Source of the DNA: an uncultured Clostridia bacterium
GTDB taxonomy: Bacteria; Bacillota; Clostridia; TANB77; CAG-508
Assembly: GCA_934182605.1 (NCBI GenBank)
Contig: CAKPRQ010000004.1
Location: 55,426-119,425, forward strand
DNA: 64,000 bases
Reading direction: 5' to 3'
A program made the position numbers and the translations under genes. The notes beneath the pieces were generated by a model, which did not search any database, was not told the DNA's origin, and saw only the letters and a list, made by a program, of their open reading frames with translations. How positions within the stretch are numbered: position 1 is the stretch's first letter; each line of letters begins with the position of its first letter. This document shows positions 45,637-55,261 of the stretch, piece after piece.

Positions 45637-46221
45637 ATGGATAATATAGAGATAACAGTATTTGATGAAATAAAAGATTATAAAGAAAAAATTTATTTCT
45701 TTAATTTTAGACAATGGGCATTTGCTATTTTAATTGCAGGATTAGTTATTCCTACATATATTCTTTTAAAAGATAAAATTGGCGAAGAGGCCACTAGTTA
45801 TATTGTAATTGCGATTGCAGGTAGTCTTGGATTTATAGGATTTGTAAAAATTCACGAATTACCAGCAGAAAAAATACTTCCATATTGGTTTAGACATTAC
45901 TTTTTATTTGCTAAACCAATTCACTATATGAGTGATGAAGAATATAGACTTTTACATGATAAAAAGAATAAAAGAAAAGTAAACAAAGATGCTAAATTGC
46001 AAACAAAGGATAAGAAACAAATTAAAGAATTAAAAAAGAAACAAAAGCAAGAAAAATTACTAATGAAAGCAAAAAAGAAATATGGAATAACTGAAAATAC
46101 TGAAATTATGAGAAGTAACGAAACAGAAGAAAAGAAAGAAGAAAGTAACGAGCTTGCTCAAAAACTTTATACATTAACAAAAGAAGAACAAGAAATATTA
46201 TTGAAATTACTTGGGAGATGA
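45637..46221 (+). CDS. PrgI-family conjugation protein
   Basis: 194 residues. Two adjacent membrane helices (about 30-50 and 56-76) follow EKIYFFNFRQWAFAILIAGLVIPTYILL, the PrgI start pattern. After HELPAEKILPYWFRHYFLFAKPIHYMSD comes a long Lys/Glu-rich cytoplasmic coiled tail. PrgI proteins (VirB3-like) precede VirB4 in Gram-positive type IV systems and help anchor it. AGGAGG lies inside the end of the virB6-like gene. It overlaps the next gene by 4 bases. Confidence 0.88.
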   Translation: MDNIEITVFDEIKDYKEKIYFFNFRQWAFAILIAGLVIPTYILLKDKIGEEATSYIVIAIAGSLGFIGFVKIHELPAEKILPYWFRHYFLFAKPIHYMSDEEYRLLHDKKNKRKVNKDAKLQTKDKKQIKELKKKQKQEKLLMKAKKKYGITENTEIMRSNETEEKKEESNELAQKLYTLTKEEQEILLKLLGR

Positions 46222-46481
46222 TAGTTATTCAAGATTTAACTGAATGGGAATATAAATTCCTAAATTATTATTTAAAAAAGTTTAGTGCTAAGTGGGTGCG
46301 TGTTTTTAATAACAAGCATCCACTTTTAGCAACTAGAGTTGATTTATACACAATATACAAAAGGAGATTAAAACATCAGCCTTTAACAGAAAATTTAACT
46401 TTATCAAATATGTTTGAAGGCTTAGAAGAAGGCAAATGGTACTTTATACCAGACCTTTTAAATAAGAACAAGGAGGATTGA
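46218..46481 (+). CDS. small conjugation-operon protein, 87 aa
   Basis: Not recognised by family. It is soluble, with aromatic and basic residues (EWEYKFLNYYLKKFSAKWVRVFNNKHPLLATRVDLYTIYKRRLKHQPL), and ends DLLNKNKED. It overlaps PrgI (ATGA) and is 4 bases before virB4, so it is translated with the channel genes. It may be an accessory of the VirB4 ATPase. Confidence 0.6.
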   Translation: MIVIQDLTEWEYKFLNYYLKKFSAKWVRVFNNKHPLLATRVDLYTIYKRRLKHQPLTENLTLSNMFEGLEEGKWYFIPDLLNKNKED

Positions 46482-46485
46482 TAAA

Positions 46486-48922
46486 TTGCCTAAAAAAACA
46501 AAGGTTAAAGCTAATAAAAATAAGGTAAAAAAAGAAATTTTATTAGATAAGATACGTAAATTCTTTGCGAAGATGAAAGTTGCAAAACCAAAAACAACAT
46601 CACAAATAATGAGAATGTTTTTTAAGGATTTCAATGAGCAAAATACAATTATGCAATTAGATGAAAATCATTATTCAATTTGCTTTGAATATCAAGATAT
46701 TTCATTTGCAAAAGCTAATTATGATGAACAAGAAAACATTTTTCTAAAATGGATTGAATACTTACATTCATTTAATTATAACGATCATATTCAAGTTGTT
46801 TGTGCTGGTAGACCGGTAAAAACAGAAGATTATAAGAAAGATTATATTTATAATGAAGATAAATTTGATGGTAACGAAAAGAAAATTGCAAATGAATTTA
46901 ATACACTAATTGAAACAACATTAGGAAATAAAGAAGAAATATTAAAAGAAACAAGATTAATAGTAATTACTACAAAAGCAGAAAGTTTGAAAGAAGCACA
47001 AGATATTTTTATGCAATATCAATTGCGAACAGAAGAAAAGTTTAAGGAATTAAAATCTAAAATAAGAAGGGTAAGTGTAGATGAAAGGCTAAAAACATTA
47101 TATAACTTATTTCATAGTCAAATTTTAGAAGATGATACTTCATCAGAAATAGTAGAGCTTGCTAAAAATCATAATTTAAGTGTTTATGATGTTTTAGCAC
47201 CAAAAGATGATGTTATATTAAAAGAAAAGAATTATATAAATATCGGAAATAAAAAGTTTATAAGAGTTTTATATGTTGCTAGATTTCCAAAATCTATAAC
47301 ACCAAGATTTTATAATAGAATAACAACAATTGAAAATTGTAATATCATAACTACTTTAAATATAACACCAACAGATCCTGCAAAAGTGATTAAAATGGTA
47401 AATAAAAAGATAAGTGGTATGAAAACAGAAAGGCTTGAAAAAATTAAGAAAGCCAATAAAAATAATTATAGTTATGAGGCAGTAAAAGATGAAAAGCTAG
47501 AAGATGCTATAAGAGATGCACAAAATTTAAGAGATGCCTTACAAAAGAAAAAACAAAAACTATTTACAAATAATGTACTTATTTGTATTCAAGCAGAAAG
47601 TCTTGAAGAATTAGACAAAACAACTAAAATGATAAAAAGTATAGGTAATGAGCATTTAATTACAATATACAATTTAGATTGGCAACAATTAGAAGGAATA
47701 CAAAATTGTTTGCCTTTTGGTTGGAATAGTCTGCAAATTCAAAGGTCATTGACTTCTGAATCTACTGCAACAAACGTACCATTTAATACAAAAGATTTAA
47801 TGCATCCAAATTCAATATATCATGGAATAAATCTTGTATCTAAAAATCCAGTATTTTGTGATAGAAAAAAATTACTAAATGGAAATGGTTGTGTACTTGC
47901 TACATCAGGAGCAGGAAAGTCATTTTCTATAAAAGTAATAATAGAACAAGTATTACTTCGCTATCCACAAGATGAGGTAATTGTAATAGATCCACAACGG
48001 AGAATATGCACCATTAATAAATGCTTTTAATGGGCAAACATTAAATATAAGTACATCAACCAATACTTATATTAATCCATTTGATAGTTCACTTCAATAT
48101 GAGAAAGATAATGAAGATGCTTTAAATAGTAAAATAGAATTTTCACTTGCATTTATAGAATCAATTGTATCTAGTAATGGTTTAACTGGAGAACAAAAAA
48201 CATTAGTCGATCGTTGTACTAAAAACATATATGAAGAATATCAATTACATGGATTTAGTGAACAATATGAACCAGATTTTATAAGATTTTATGAAGAATT
48301 ACTAAAACAGCCAGAGGAGGAGGCTAAAAATCTTGCATTAGTAATTGAAAGATATGTTTTAGGTGGAATGGATATTTTTGCTAAAAAAACAAATATAGAA
48401 ATTAAAAATAGATTTATATCATTTGATATTTCAGATTTACCTCGTAGCATACAGACTACGGGGTATTTAGTTGTTTTAGAGCATATTATGAATAGATTAA
48501 AGCGAAATAAAAATCTTGGTAAACATACTTGGATATTTATAGATGAGTTTCATATATTACTTGCAAATCAGTATTCTGCTGATTATATTGCAAAGATATA
48601 TAAGACAGGTAGGAAGGAAAATGCAATTCCTACTATAATTACACAAAATATTGCAGATGTAATTAAAAATGAACAAGGTTGTAAAATACTATCTAATTCA
48701 GAGTTTGCAATGATATTAAAACAAAAACCATTAGACTTACCAGCAATATGTAAAATATTTGATATAAGTGATGAGGAAGCAAAATATGTTATAGATTCTC
48801 CAGCAGGACAGGGAATTATTGTTTATGGAGAAGATAAAGTTGCATTTAGAAATCAAGTTTCAAAAGAATTTTACATATATCAAATTAATCAAACTTCTAA
48901 TATGCAATTAAATAGGAGTTAA
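46486..48922 (+). CDS. virB4: VirB4-type conjugation ATPase, needs +1 shift at a CGG triplet
   Basis: With one skip at 47998 the gene makes 811 residues, the usual VirB4 length. The N-terminal half has SICFEYQDISFAKANYDEQE and HDVLAPK-like SVYDVLAPKDDV. Walker A is GCVLATSGAGKSFSIKVI (about residue 473), followed by VIVIDPQGEYAPLINAF. Walker B is TWIFIDEFHILL (about 683), and IITQNIADVIKN and ILSNSEFAMILKQKP follow. The CGG lies in the DPQ-GEY motif that VirB4 proteins normally have. Literal reading would stop at 48030 and lose Walker B. VirB4 powers pilus and channel assembly. TTG start. Confidence 0.92.
47998..48000 (+). other. in-frame CGG at +1 frame change (virB4)
   Basis: CAA-C-GGA; reading Gln-Gly gives IDPQGEYAPL, a conserved VirB4 motif after Walker A. 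Confidence 0.9.
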
Positions 48923-48925
48923 AAA

Positions 48926-50216
48926 GTGGCTAACGGAAATGGAAAAGATGTAGCAAACTCTTTAAGTAATTATTCAAATACTTTGAATAAAGGTACTAAT
49001 TTAGCTTTGGATAGTGCTAATCAAATTAATAAATGGTATGCAGAACAAGTAAATAAAATTGCAGGAGAAGAAAATCAAGATACAAGACTTGAAACAAATG
49101 TTGATAATAGTATTGAAGAAGATACAGAAGAAAAAATAAATAAAATACAAACCAAAGTAGATGACTATACAGAGATTCAAACCAACAATAAAAATAAGTT
49201 AATTTCTAATCAAAACACAGGAAGATTAAAAACAATAAATACAGATGAAACACTAGAGGAAGCAGTCGAAAAAGAAAATGAAGTAAAAGATTTAGGAACT
49301 AAAAAGGGTAAAATAAATGGCAAAATAGCAACTGCAATCAAAGGAGCAAAATTCGTTAATAATACTGCAAATAGATTTGTGAAAACAGGAAAAACATTAA
49401 ATACTGCAACTAATGAAGGTGGATTAAAGAGCTTTGAAAAAAGTTCTAGTAGAATTATGACAAAACCAGCTAAAAAAGTTGCAGATAAAGTAACATCAAA
49501 GGCAACAAATATTGTTAGAAAAACTGGAGTAAAAGCAACAAAGAAAGTAGTTAAAGAAACAACAAATATTGTTGTAAAAGCTACAAAGATTGCTATGAAA
49601 ATTGTAGCAGAGGCAGTAAAACTTTTATTGTCAATGTTACCTTCAATTGCTCCAGTAATTATAATAATCGTTATAATTGCAGCAATTGGTAGTTTCTTTA
49701 ATTTTAAAACTACTCACGAAGCAGATGATGTGAATTTTGATGAAATATCTTCAATGATAATAGTTATAGAAGATGAAAAATTACAAGCTATATACAATGA
49801 ATTTTTAAAGAATATGGGTAAACCTTATTTAATGGATCATAGTAATTTATCACACGATACTTGTATGGAATACTATGATTGTTCTAGTTGGACAATTCAT
49901 TGTTTGGCACATGCAGGAATTAAAGTGATACCAAATACTCGGAGCACAGGGAATTTATACGAATTATTGCAATCCAGTTGATGTAAATGATAGAAAAGCT
50001 GGGGATTTAATATTCCTAAAAGATACCTACGATACTGGAGAACCTGGAAGTATATCTCATGTTGGTATTTATATGGGAGAACTAACTATAAATGGTGATA
50101 CTGGCGAATGGGTAATTGATACTGGAGGAAATCCAGAAGGTGTGAAAATCAGAAAATATAATAATGGTTGGTGGAATGGTGAGCATTTTTATGGATTTGG
50201 TAGATTAAAAGAATAA
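48926..50216 (+). CDS. membrane-linked NlpC/P60 peptidoglycan hydrolase, needs +1 shift at a CGG triplet
   Basis: With one skip at 49940 the gene gives 429 residues. A long N-terminal charged, disordered part (about 1-230) rich in Lys/Thr/Ala is followed by a membrane helix (about 235-262), then an NlpC/P60 domain. The domain has the catalytic cysteine in YYDCSSWTIHC (about 318) and histidine in SISHVGIYMG (about 377), with AGDLIFLKD between. These hydrolases (VirB1-like, CD1107/Tn1549 type) open the cell wall for the channel. The literal frame stops at 49981 before the histidine. GTG start. Confidence 0.88.
49940..49942 (+). other. in-frame CGG at +1 frame change (NlpC/P60 gene)
   Basis: ACT-C-GGA; reading Thr-Gly gives PNTGAQGIYTNYCN and the frame that contains the active-site histidine. 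Confidence 0.9.
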
Positions 50217-50234
50217 GATTGGAGGTAATAATAC

Positions 50235-50984
50235 TTGAAAATTAAAATGGTAAAAATGGGTATGGATATTGATGAAACAAGAAATCATAGAATAAGAGGT
50301 ATTGTTCAAACCGAAGATGGAAAATATTTATTTGTTGAAATAATGCAGGGTAGAAGACCAGATATAAAATATACATCTTGTTCTAAAAAAGAATATGAAC
50401 AGAGATATCCAAATCCAGAATATGTTTATTTAGATAGTTGCTTTAGAGTTGATATACCAGAAGATTATTTTAAGAATTATACAAAAGAATTTTCTGATTA
50501 TGACAGAAGAGCATTATTTGAATATGCACATACAAAAGAAAATATAGTAAAGTTATTGCAACGATTTAATAAAGATATAGATGACATTGAACTTACTGAT
50601 GATTATTACATTGATAAATATTGTGAAGAAAAAGGCTTTTTTAGTTTATATGATTATAGACTAAAACACGAATATAAACCAATTAAAGTAGAATGGACCG
50701 ATATGATGAAAAATGGTAATACTAGAATTAAGGTTTTATATACTTGCTATTCTGCAAATGGTTTAAAATATCAAGAAGAACAAACAAGAGAAAGAGATAC
50801 ACAATATTTTATTAATGAATATGGTAAAGAAACAATGGAAAATTTAATGACAAAGTATGTTGATGAAATAAGTAAATGTATAAAAAGTAAAGAAGCATTT
50901 AACAGCTTAATTGAAGATAAAAATAAACTTTTTGAAGATGAAAAAGAAGTTGATATAGAAGATTTAATAGATATGGATTACTAA
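50235..50984 (+). CDS. unknown element protein, 249 aa
   Basis: Not recognised. It starts at TTG after TTGGAGGTAAT. It is soluble and charged: KMVKMGMDIDETRNHRIRGIVQTEDGKYLFVEIMQGRRPDIKYT is beta-rich at the N terminus, and EEQTRERDTQYFINEYGKETMENLMTKYVDEISKCI is helical at the C terminus. It belongs to the accessory block after the conjugation genes, along with methylase and anti-restriction genes. A DNA- or plasmid-maintenance role is possible but not shown. It overlaps the small ORF below by TAATG. Confidence 0.6.
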   Translation: MKIKMVKMGMDIDETRNHRIRGIVQTEDGKYLFVEIMQGRRPDIKYTSCSKKEYEQRYPNPEYVYLDSCFRVDIPEDYFKNYTKEFSDYDRRALFEYAHTKENIVKLLQRFNKDIDDIELTDDYYIDKYCEEKGFFSLYDYRLKHEYKPIKVEWTDMMKNGNTRIKVLYTCYSANGLKYQEEQTRERDTQYFINEYGKETMENLMTKYVDEISKCIKSKEAFNSLIEDKNKLFEDEKEVDIEDLIDMDY

Positions 50985-51139
50985 TGAAAAAAATATTAAT
51001 TCTTATACAAAAAGTTACATTTATTACACTTGCTTTATTAATATCAATATGCTTTGAATATATGATTATTAGAATGAGTATATTATTTTTAATGTACTCA
51101 TTCATTATTTATTTAATACTAAAGAAATGGAGGAGTTAG
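50984..51139 (+). CDS. small hydrophobic protein, 51 aa
   Basis: ATG at 50984 overlaps the previous stop codon (TAATG). The product is 51 residues with two hydrophobic segments (KVTFITLALLISICFEYMII and SILFLMYSFIIYLILKKW) and a basic end. The translational coupling and abutment to the next gene (TTG at 51140, whose ribosome binding site AGGAG lies in this ORF's end) argue that it is real. Function unknown. Confidence 0.55.
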   Translation: MKKILILIQKVTFITLALLISICFEYMIIRMSILFLMYSFIIYLILKKWRS

Positions 51140-51688
51140 TTGGTAGTAGATATATACAAAACAGATAAAAAATACAATATAATTTATGCTGATCCGCCTT
51201 GGCGATATACAGGTTGGAGAAGTGGACCAAGAAGTGTTGAAAGACATTATTCTACAATGAAAGTAGAAGAAATAATTGCTATGAAGGATACAATTAAGTC
51301 TATTGCAGATGAAAATTGTGTCCTATTTTTATGGGTTACATTTCCATGCTTAATAGAAGGATTAAAAGTAATGAAAGAATGGGGATTCAAATATAAAACT
51401 TGTGGCTTTACATGGGTTAAAAGAAACAAAGTTGCTAATACATGGTTCTTTGGATTAGGAGCATGGACTAGAGCAAATGCAGAGCTTTGTTTAATAGGAA
51501 CAAGAGGAAGAATACCTAGAGTTTCAAATAAAGTTTCACAAGTTGTTGATACTCACATTGAAGAACATAGCAAAAAACCAGCAATTGTAAGAGATAGAAT
51601 AGTTGAATTAGTTGGACCATTACCAAGAATTGAACTATTTGCAAGACAAACAGTAGATGGTTGGGATTGTTGGGGAAATGAAGTGTAG
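51140..51688 (+). CDS. MT-A70 family DNA N6-adenine methyltransferase
   Basis: 182 residues with the MT-A70 catalytic motif DPPW in NIIYADPPWRYTG, then RHYSTMKVEEI, FLWVTFPCLIEGLKVMKEWGFKYKTCGFTWVKRNK, and the SAM-pocket end RIVELVGPLPRIELFARQTVDGWDCWGNEV. It is a solitary m6A methylase with no nuclease partner adjacent. On conjugative elements such enzymes protect or mark the DNA. TTG start with AGGAG upstream. It is followed by the RadC gene. Confidence 0.93.
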   Translation: MVVDIYKTDKKYNIIYADPPWRYTGWRSGPRSVERHYSTMKVEEIIAMKDTIKSIADENCVLFLWVTFPCLIEGLKVMKEWGFKYKTCGFTWVKRNKVANTWFFGLGAWTRANAELCLIGTRGRIPRVSNKVSQVVDTHIEEHSKKPAIVRDRIVELVGPLPRIELFARQTVDGWDCWGNEV

Positions 51689-51702
51689 AAGGAGGAATGA
51701 AT

Positions 51703-52287
51703 TTGAATATAGAAGTTCCTATATTAACCAAAACAGGCAAAAATATAGAACAAGATATAAAAGTATTAAGTAGTACAGATATAGTTAGTTTAAAACAAGT
51801 ACAAGCAATAAGAAATGCTGTAAAGGAACACTTGTTATTCATTGGTTTAGATAGAGGCAATAATGTTAGAAATATTAGTGTTTTAGGAATAGGATCTAAT
51901 TGTGAAGTGTTAGTTGATAGTAAAGATATTATTAGAACAGCTTTACTCTCTTGTAGCGAAAGAGTTGTTTTAGTACATAATCATCCATCAAATAATTTAG
52001 AACCAAGTAATCCAGATATACATATAACTAATATAACCAATAATCTTTTAAAGACTTTTCATATTGAGTTACTAGACCATATTATTGTTACAGAAAAAGA
52101 ACATATAAGTATGGAGAAAATAAAGAAATTTAATAAAAATTATACAAATGATGAAATAAACAAAGTAGAAAAACAATTTTTATATGAAGAAAATTTAAGA
52201 CTAAAACATGAAATAGAAAAATTACAAAACAATAAAGAAAAAGAAGAAAATTTGGCAAATGATGATTGGGATTATGATTATGAATAA
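51703..52287 (+). CDS. radC: RadC/JAB-domain protein
   Basis: About 194 residues. The JAB metal motif is in VVLVHNHPSNNLEPSNPDIHIT (H-x-H-P-S-x10-D); DHIIVTEKEHISM follows. Ahead of it is VLGIGSNCEVLVDSKDIIRTALL. RadC-like proteins are common accessories of ICEs and phages; JAB proteases/isopeptidases are related, but the bacterial function is unclear. The C-terminal 50 residues are Lys/Glu-rich and helical. The TTG at 51703 has a better gap from GGAGGA than the ATG at 51697. Confidence 0.88.
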   Translation: MNIEVPILTKTGKNIEQDIKVLSSTDIVSLKQVQAIRNAVKEHLLFIGLDRGNNVRNISVLGIGSNCEVLVDSKDIIRTALLSCSERVVLVHNHPSNNLEPSNPDIHITNITNNLLKTFHIELLDHIIVTEKEHISMEKIKKFNKNYTNDEINKVEKQFLYEENLRLKHEIEKLQNNKEKEENLANDDWDYDYE

Positions 52288-52299
52288 GGAGGTAGAAAT

Positions 52300-53280
52300 T
52301 TGGCTAAAGTATTTAGTGTATTTGCACAAAATTTAGGTGCATATAGTGAAGGAAATATTGTGGGTGATTGGATTGATTTACCACAAAAGAAAGAAGTAAT
52401 AGACAGATTCTTAAAAGAAAAAGTTAAAATATATAACGATAATCAAGAATATGAAATCGCTGATACAGAGGATTTTCCATTTGAATATAAAATTATACAA
52501 TATGCAGATTTACACGAAATTAATAAGTTAGCAGTAATATATTGTTTATTAGATGAAGTGCAAATTGAGGCAGCAAAAGGTTATTGTGAATATAACGGAA
52601 AATTTGATATGGATATACAAGAATTATTAAATGTATGTATGCAGTCAGGTTTAATAAGTTATTATCAGTATAACTTTGAAGGTAGTGAGTATTGCTCAAT
52701 GTTTTCTAAAGAAGAAAAATACGGATACACTCTTGCAGAAGAAAACGGAATACATAAATTGCTAGTTGATAATGGTATTGAATATTGCTTTGACTTTGAA
52801 AAATACGGAAGGGATGCTTGTATAAATAATAACATAGCTTTATTAGAAAATGGCTATTTAGATTTAAACGATACTTTAAATTTACAAGCATTTTCTAAAG
52901 AAGAAATACAAGAAAAAGTTGATGAGTATTTTATACAAGAAGAATGTGAAATTAAAGCAAAACCTATTTTAAATAAAATGGAAAAATTGAGAAATGAATT
53001 TAGAAAAATAACCTCAAACGATCAGAAACTTGCAGAATATTTTAAAGAAGATAAAAGATATACAAATATTAGAGTTGCAGGTGTTATATTAGCAGGTATG
53101 GCTGTTAGAAATTTACAAAGAGAAAATGGAAATTTAGAAGGAGAATTAGAACGTTCTCCTTTTTCTAAAGAGCAAGAAAAAATGATAGATGATTATACGG
53201 AATTAGAAAAAATGGTTGAATATATAGAACAAGAAGTTGAAAGCGAATACGAAAAGGAGGAGATGACAAATGACATTTGA
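52300..53280 (+). CDS. ardA: ArdA-family antirestriction protein
   Basis: 326 residues. The N-terminal domain matches ArdA: KVFSVFAQNLGAYSEGNIVGDWIDLP, then EDFPFEYKIIQYADLHEINKLAVIY. ArdA mimics DNA, blocks type I restriction enzymes, and helps the incoming element survive. It is longer than usual (about 165-190), with a C-terminal extension of about 100 residues, also acidic and helical (ELERSPFSKEQEKMIDDYTELEKMVEYIEQEVESE). TTG start after AAGGAGG. It overlaps the next gene by 11 bases. Confidence 0.85.
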   Translation: MAKVFSVFAQNLGAYSEGNIVGDWIDLPQKKEVIDRFLKEKVKIYNDNQEYEIADTEDFPFEYKIIQYADLHEINKLAVIYCLLDEVQIEAAKGYCEYNGKFDMDIQELLNVCMQSGLISYYQYNFEGSEYCSMFSKEEKYGYTLAEENGIHKLLVDNGIEYCFDFEKYGRDACINNNIALLENGYLDLNDTLNLQAFSKEEIQEKVDEYFIQEECEIKAKPILNKMEKLRNEFRKITSNDQKLAEYFKEDKRYTNIRVAGVILAGMAVRNLQRENGNLEGELERSPFSKEQEKMIDDYTELEKMVEYIEQEVESEYEKEEMTNDI

Positions 53281-54307
53281 TGAGTTCCTAGTAAGTAAAG
53301 AAACAATTGGAGAATTTGATAGGGATTTTGTTACCAAAGTAAAATACAACGACAATATAGACTATATTTTCAAAACAAATTATGGTGGATTAAATTTCAA
53401 TAGTGAATTAAAATGTGTTGGATTATTTGATAAAAAGAATAATAAATTATATGGTTCAAGTTATGATTTCAATGGAATGTTCAATAAAGAAATGTATAGC
53501 AATTTTTATACTGGAAGCATTGAAAGTATAAAAAATAATTTATACAAAAATGCAGATAAACTGCTAAATAACTATATAAATGATAACTCAAGAACTTTAA
53601 GAAATATGGCAAAGAATACATTTGATAAATATATTTCTTATGATGGAAATTTTAATAATATAAAGGAACAAGCAGTAAAAAATTATATATATAATTTTGA
53701 TAAAAAAGAGTTAGAATTTCATGTAAATACTTCTAAATATGAAAGAAATAGTGATGTAAATAAACTTACAATGGAAGAAGTAGAATTTCCAGAAGAAACA
53801 GAATATAGAGTGTTTGAAGAATATATAAACAATGAAGAAAAAACAGAACGCATATATTCACGAGAGGCAGACAATTTGGAATTAACAACAAAAGAAAGAA
53901 TTGGTGTAAGACTTCTGGAAAAAGATTTAGAAGATAAATTAACTTTAGAATTAGAAAATGATCCAACAAATGAATACAAAATGAAACACGATATTATAGA
54001 ATCAATAAAAGATATTGATGCTCAAATGCTAACAATTGATTTATGCCATAAAGGAAAAGATATTACTTTTAAATATCCTAAAGACCAATTGTATAATTTT
54101 TATTTTAGCGATTATCGTATTCAAGAAGTAAGCAAAAGAAATGAAATAAAAGAAATGTATAAAGATGAAAGAGGCTTTGATGATTTCTATTTAGAAGATA
54201 TAAAATCAATTAGTTTTAGAAAAGAAATACTTTATAAAACTAATAAAGATTTAGAACTAAATAATGAAAAAGAAGAAGTGGATATTGTAGATGATATGTT
54301 TGATTAA
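53270..54307 (+). CDS. unknown element protein, 345 aa
   Basis: Not recognised. It starts in the end of ardA (AAGGAGGAG site). It is mixed alpha/beta, charged, without membrane segment: VTKVKYNDNIDYIFKTNYGGLNFNSELKCVGLFDKKNNKLYGSSYDF resembles a beta-barrel-like start, and MEEVEFPEETEYRVFEEYINNEEKTERIYSRE lies mid-protein. Coupling to ardA suggests a defence-evasion or maintenance role. Function unknown. Confidence 0.6.
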   Translation: MTFDEFLVSKETIGEFDRDFVTKVKYNDNIDYIFKTNYGGLNFNSELKCVGLFDKKNNKLYGSSYDFNGMFNKEMYSNFYTGSIESIKNNLYKNADKLLNNYINDNSRTLRNMAKNTFDKYISYDGNFNNIKEQAVKNYIYNFDKKELEFHVNTSKYERNSDVNKLTMEEVEFPEETEYRVFEEYINNEEKTERIYSREADNLELTTKERIGVRLLEKDLEDKLTLELENDPTNEYKMKHDIIESIKDIDAQMLTIDLCHKGKDITFKYPKDQLYNFYFSDYRIQEVSKRNEIKEMYKDERGFDDFYLEDIKSISFRKEILYKTNKDLELNNEKEEVDIVDDMFD

Positions 54308-54343
54308 ACAAGATTTACAATATCTTTTTTTGGAAGGAGAATT

Positions 54344-55258
54344 ATGGATAGAACTGAAATTATAATAAATAATAAAAGAATAAATTTATATGGTAGTAAA
54401 GCTATAATTGAAAAAGAAAAGCAAGTTTTAGAAGGTTTAAAACTTACTGGAATTGAAAATAAAGATAGATTAATTATACAAGATTGTATTGATAAAAATA
54501 AGTTAAAATCTGATGTATTATACGATGGAAATACAGTATATCCATTTGAAAAAATTGTTAAAGAATATAGAAGATTACAAAATGATTATTCATTAGAAAA
54601 ATTATCAAATGATTTATATCATTTCTTCATGAATGCTTGTGGAGATATTGCTCATTATGATAAAGCAGGTTATAGATGTTACTATAATGATTCTATTGTA
54701 GAACTTGAAAATAGATTCTTAAAAAATTCTTGGACTACATCAAGACTTAGTGATGTAGATAGGATATTTAAAGAACTAAAAATAAGCAATTACTTTGAAG
54801 AAAGAGAGCAAATTGATTTAGATAAAATTACATTAAATAAATTAAAAAGTATAATAAAAGATTGTGGTTGGAATGTCATAAATAAAAATGGAATTTGGAG
54901 AATAGAACGAACTACAATGTATGGAAAAGATTTTGCTTTTGAAGTAGATACATCAGATAATAGTGTTTCAAATGTTGTTAAAGAAATACAAAGATATTAT
55001 AATTCTTTTAATAAAGATGAGTATGTTGAGAATATGGTTGCTATTAGAAGTTCTTTAGGATTAACAATTGCAGAAATAGTTTCTTCATCAGAAAATATAC
55101 AAAGAATGTTAAATAATTTATCTTTTGATGTGCTTTATAAAAGCAGATTAGCAGTAGAAGAAAGTAAAAATACTATTGAAAAAGTTGCTGAAATATCAAA
55201 TAAAATTGTTGAAAATAATTTAGAAAATGAAAACGAATTTGATTATGATTATGCTTAA
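54344..55258 (+). CDS. unknown element protein, 304 aa
   Basis: Not recognised. It starts at ATG after TGGAAGGAG. It is helical and charged: EKIVKEYRRLQNDYSLEKLSNDLYHFFMNACGDIAHYDKAGYRCYYNDSI, then FLKNSWTTSRLSDVDRIFKELK and MVAIRSSLGLTIAEIVSS. The DIAHYDKAGYR pattern also occurs in ICE-borne proteins of unknown function of the DUF3849/3991 kind, but no certain family can be named. It precedes the structured non-coding stretch and the restriction genes. Confidence 0.55.
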   Translation: MDRTEIIINNKRINLYGSKAIIEKEKQVLEGLKLTGIENKDRLIIQDCIDKNKLKSDVLYDGNTVYPFEKIVKEYRRLQNDYSLEKLSNDLYHFFMNACGDIAHYDKAGYRCYYNDSIVELENRFLKNSWTTSRLSDVDRIFKELKISNYFEEREQIDLDKITLNKLKSIIKDCGWNVINKNGIWRIERTTMYGKDFAFEVDTSDNSVSNVVKEIQRYYNSFNKDEYVENMVAIRSSLGLTIAEIVSSSENIQRMLNNLSFDVLYKSRLAVEESKNTIEKVAEISNKIVENNLENENEFDYDYA

Positions 55259-55261
55259 AAA

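Noticed and set aside
16070..49942. CGG as a simple reassigned sense codon (for example Gln or Trp, as in some Firmicutes)
   Set aside because: Reading CGG as any single amino acid leaves the genes out of frame; only a one-base skip restores the proteins.
42376..50216. virD4, virB6, virB4 and NlpC genes as ordinary pseudogenes
   Set aside because: All breaks are +1, all at in-frame CGG before glycine, with no stops, deletions or loss of motifs elsewhere.
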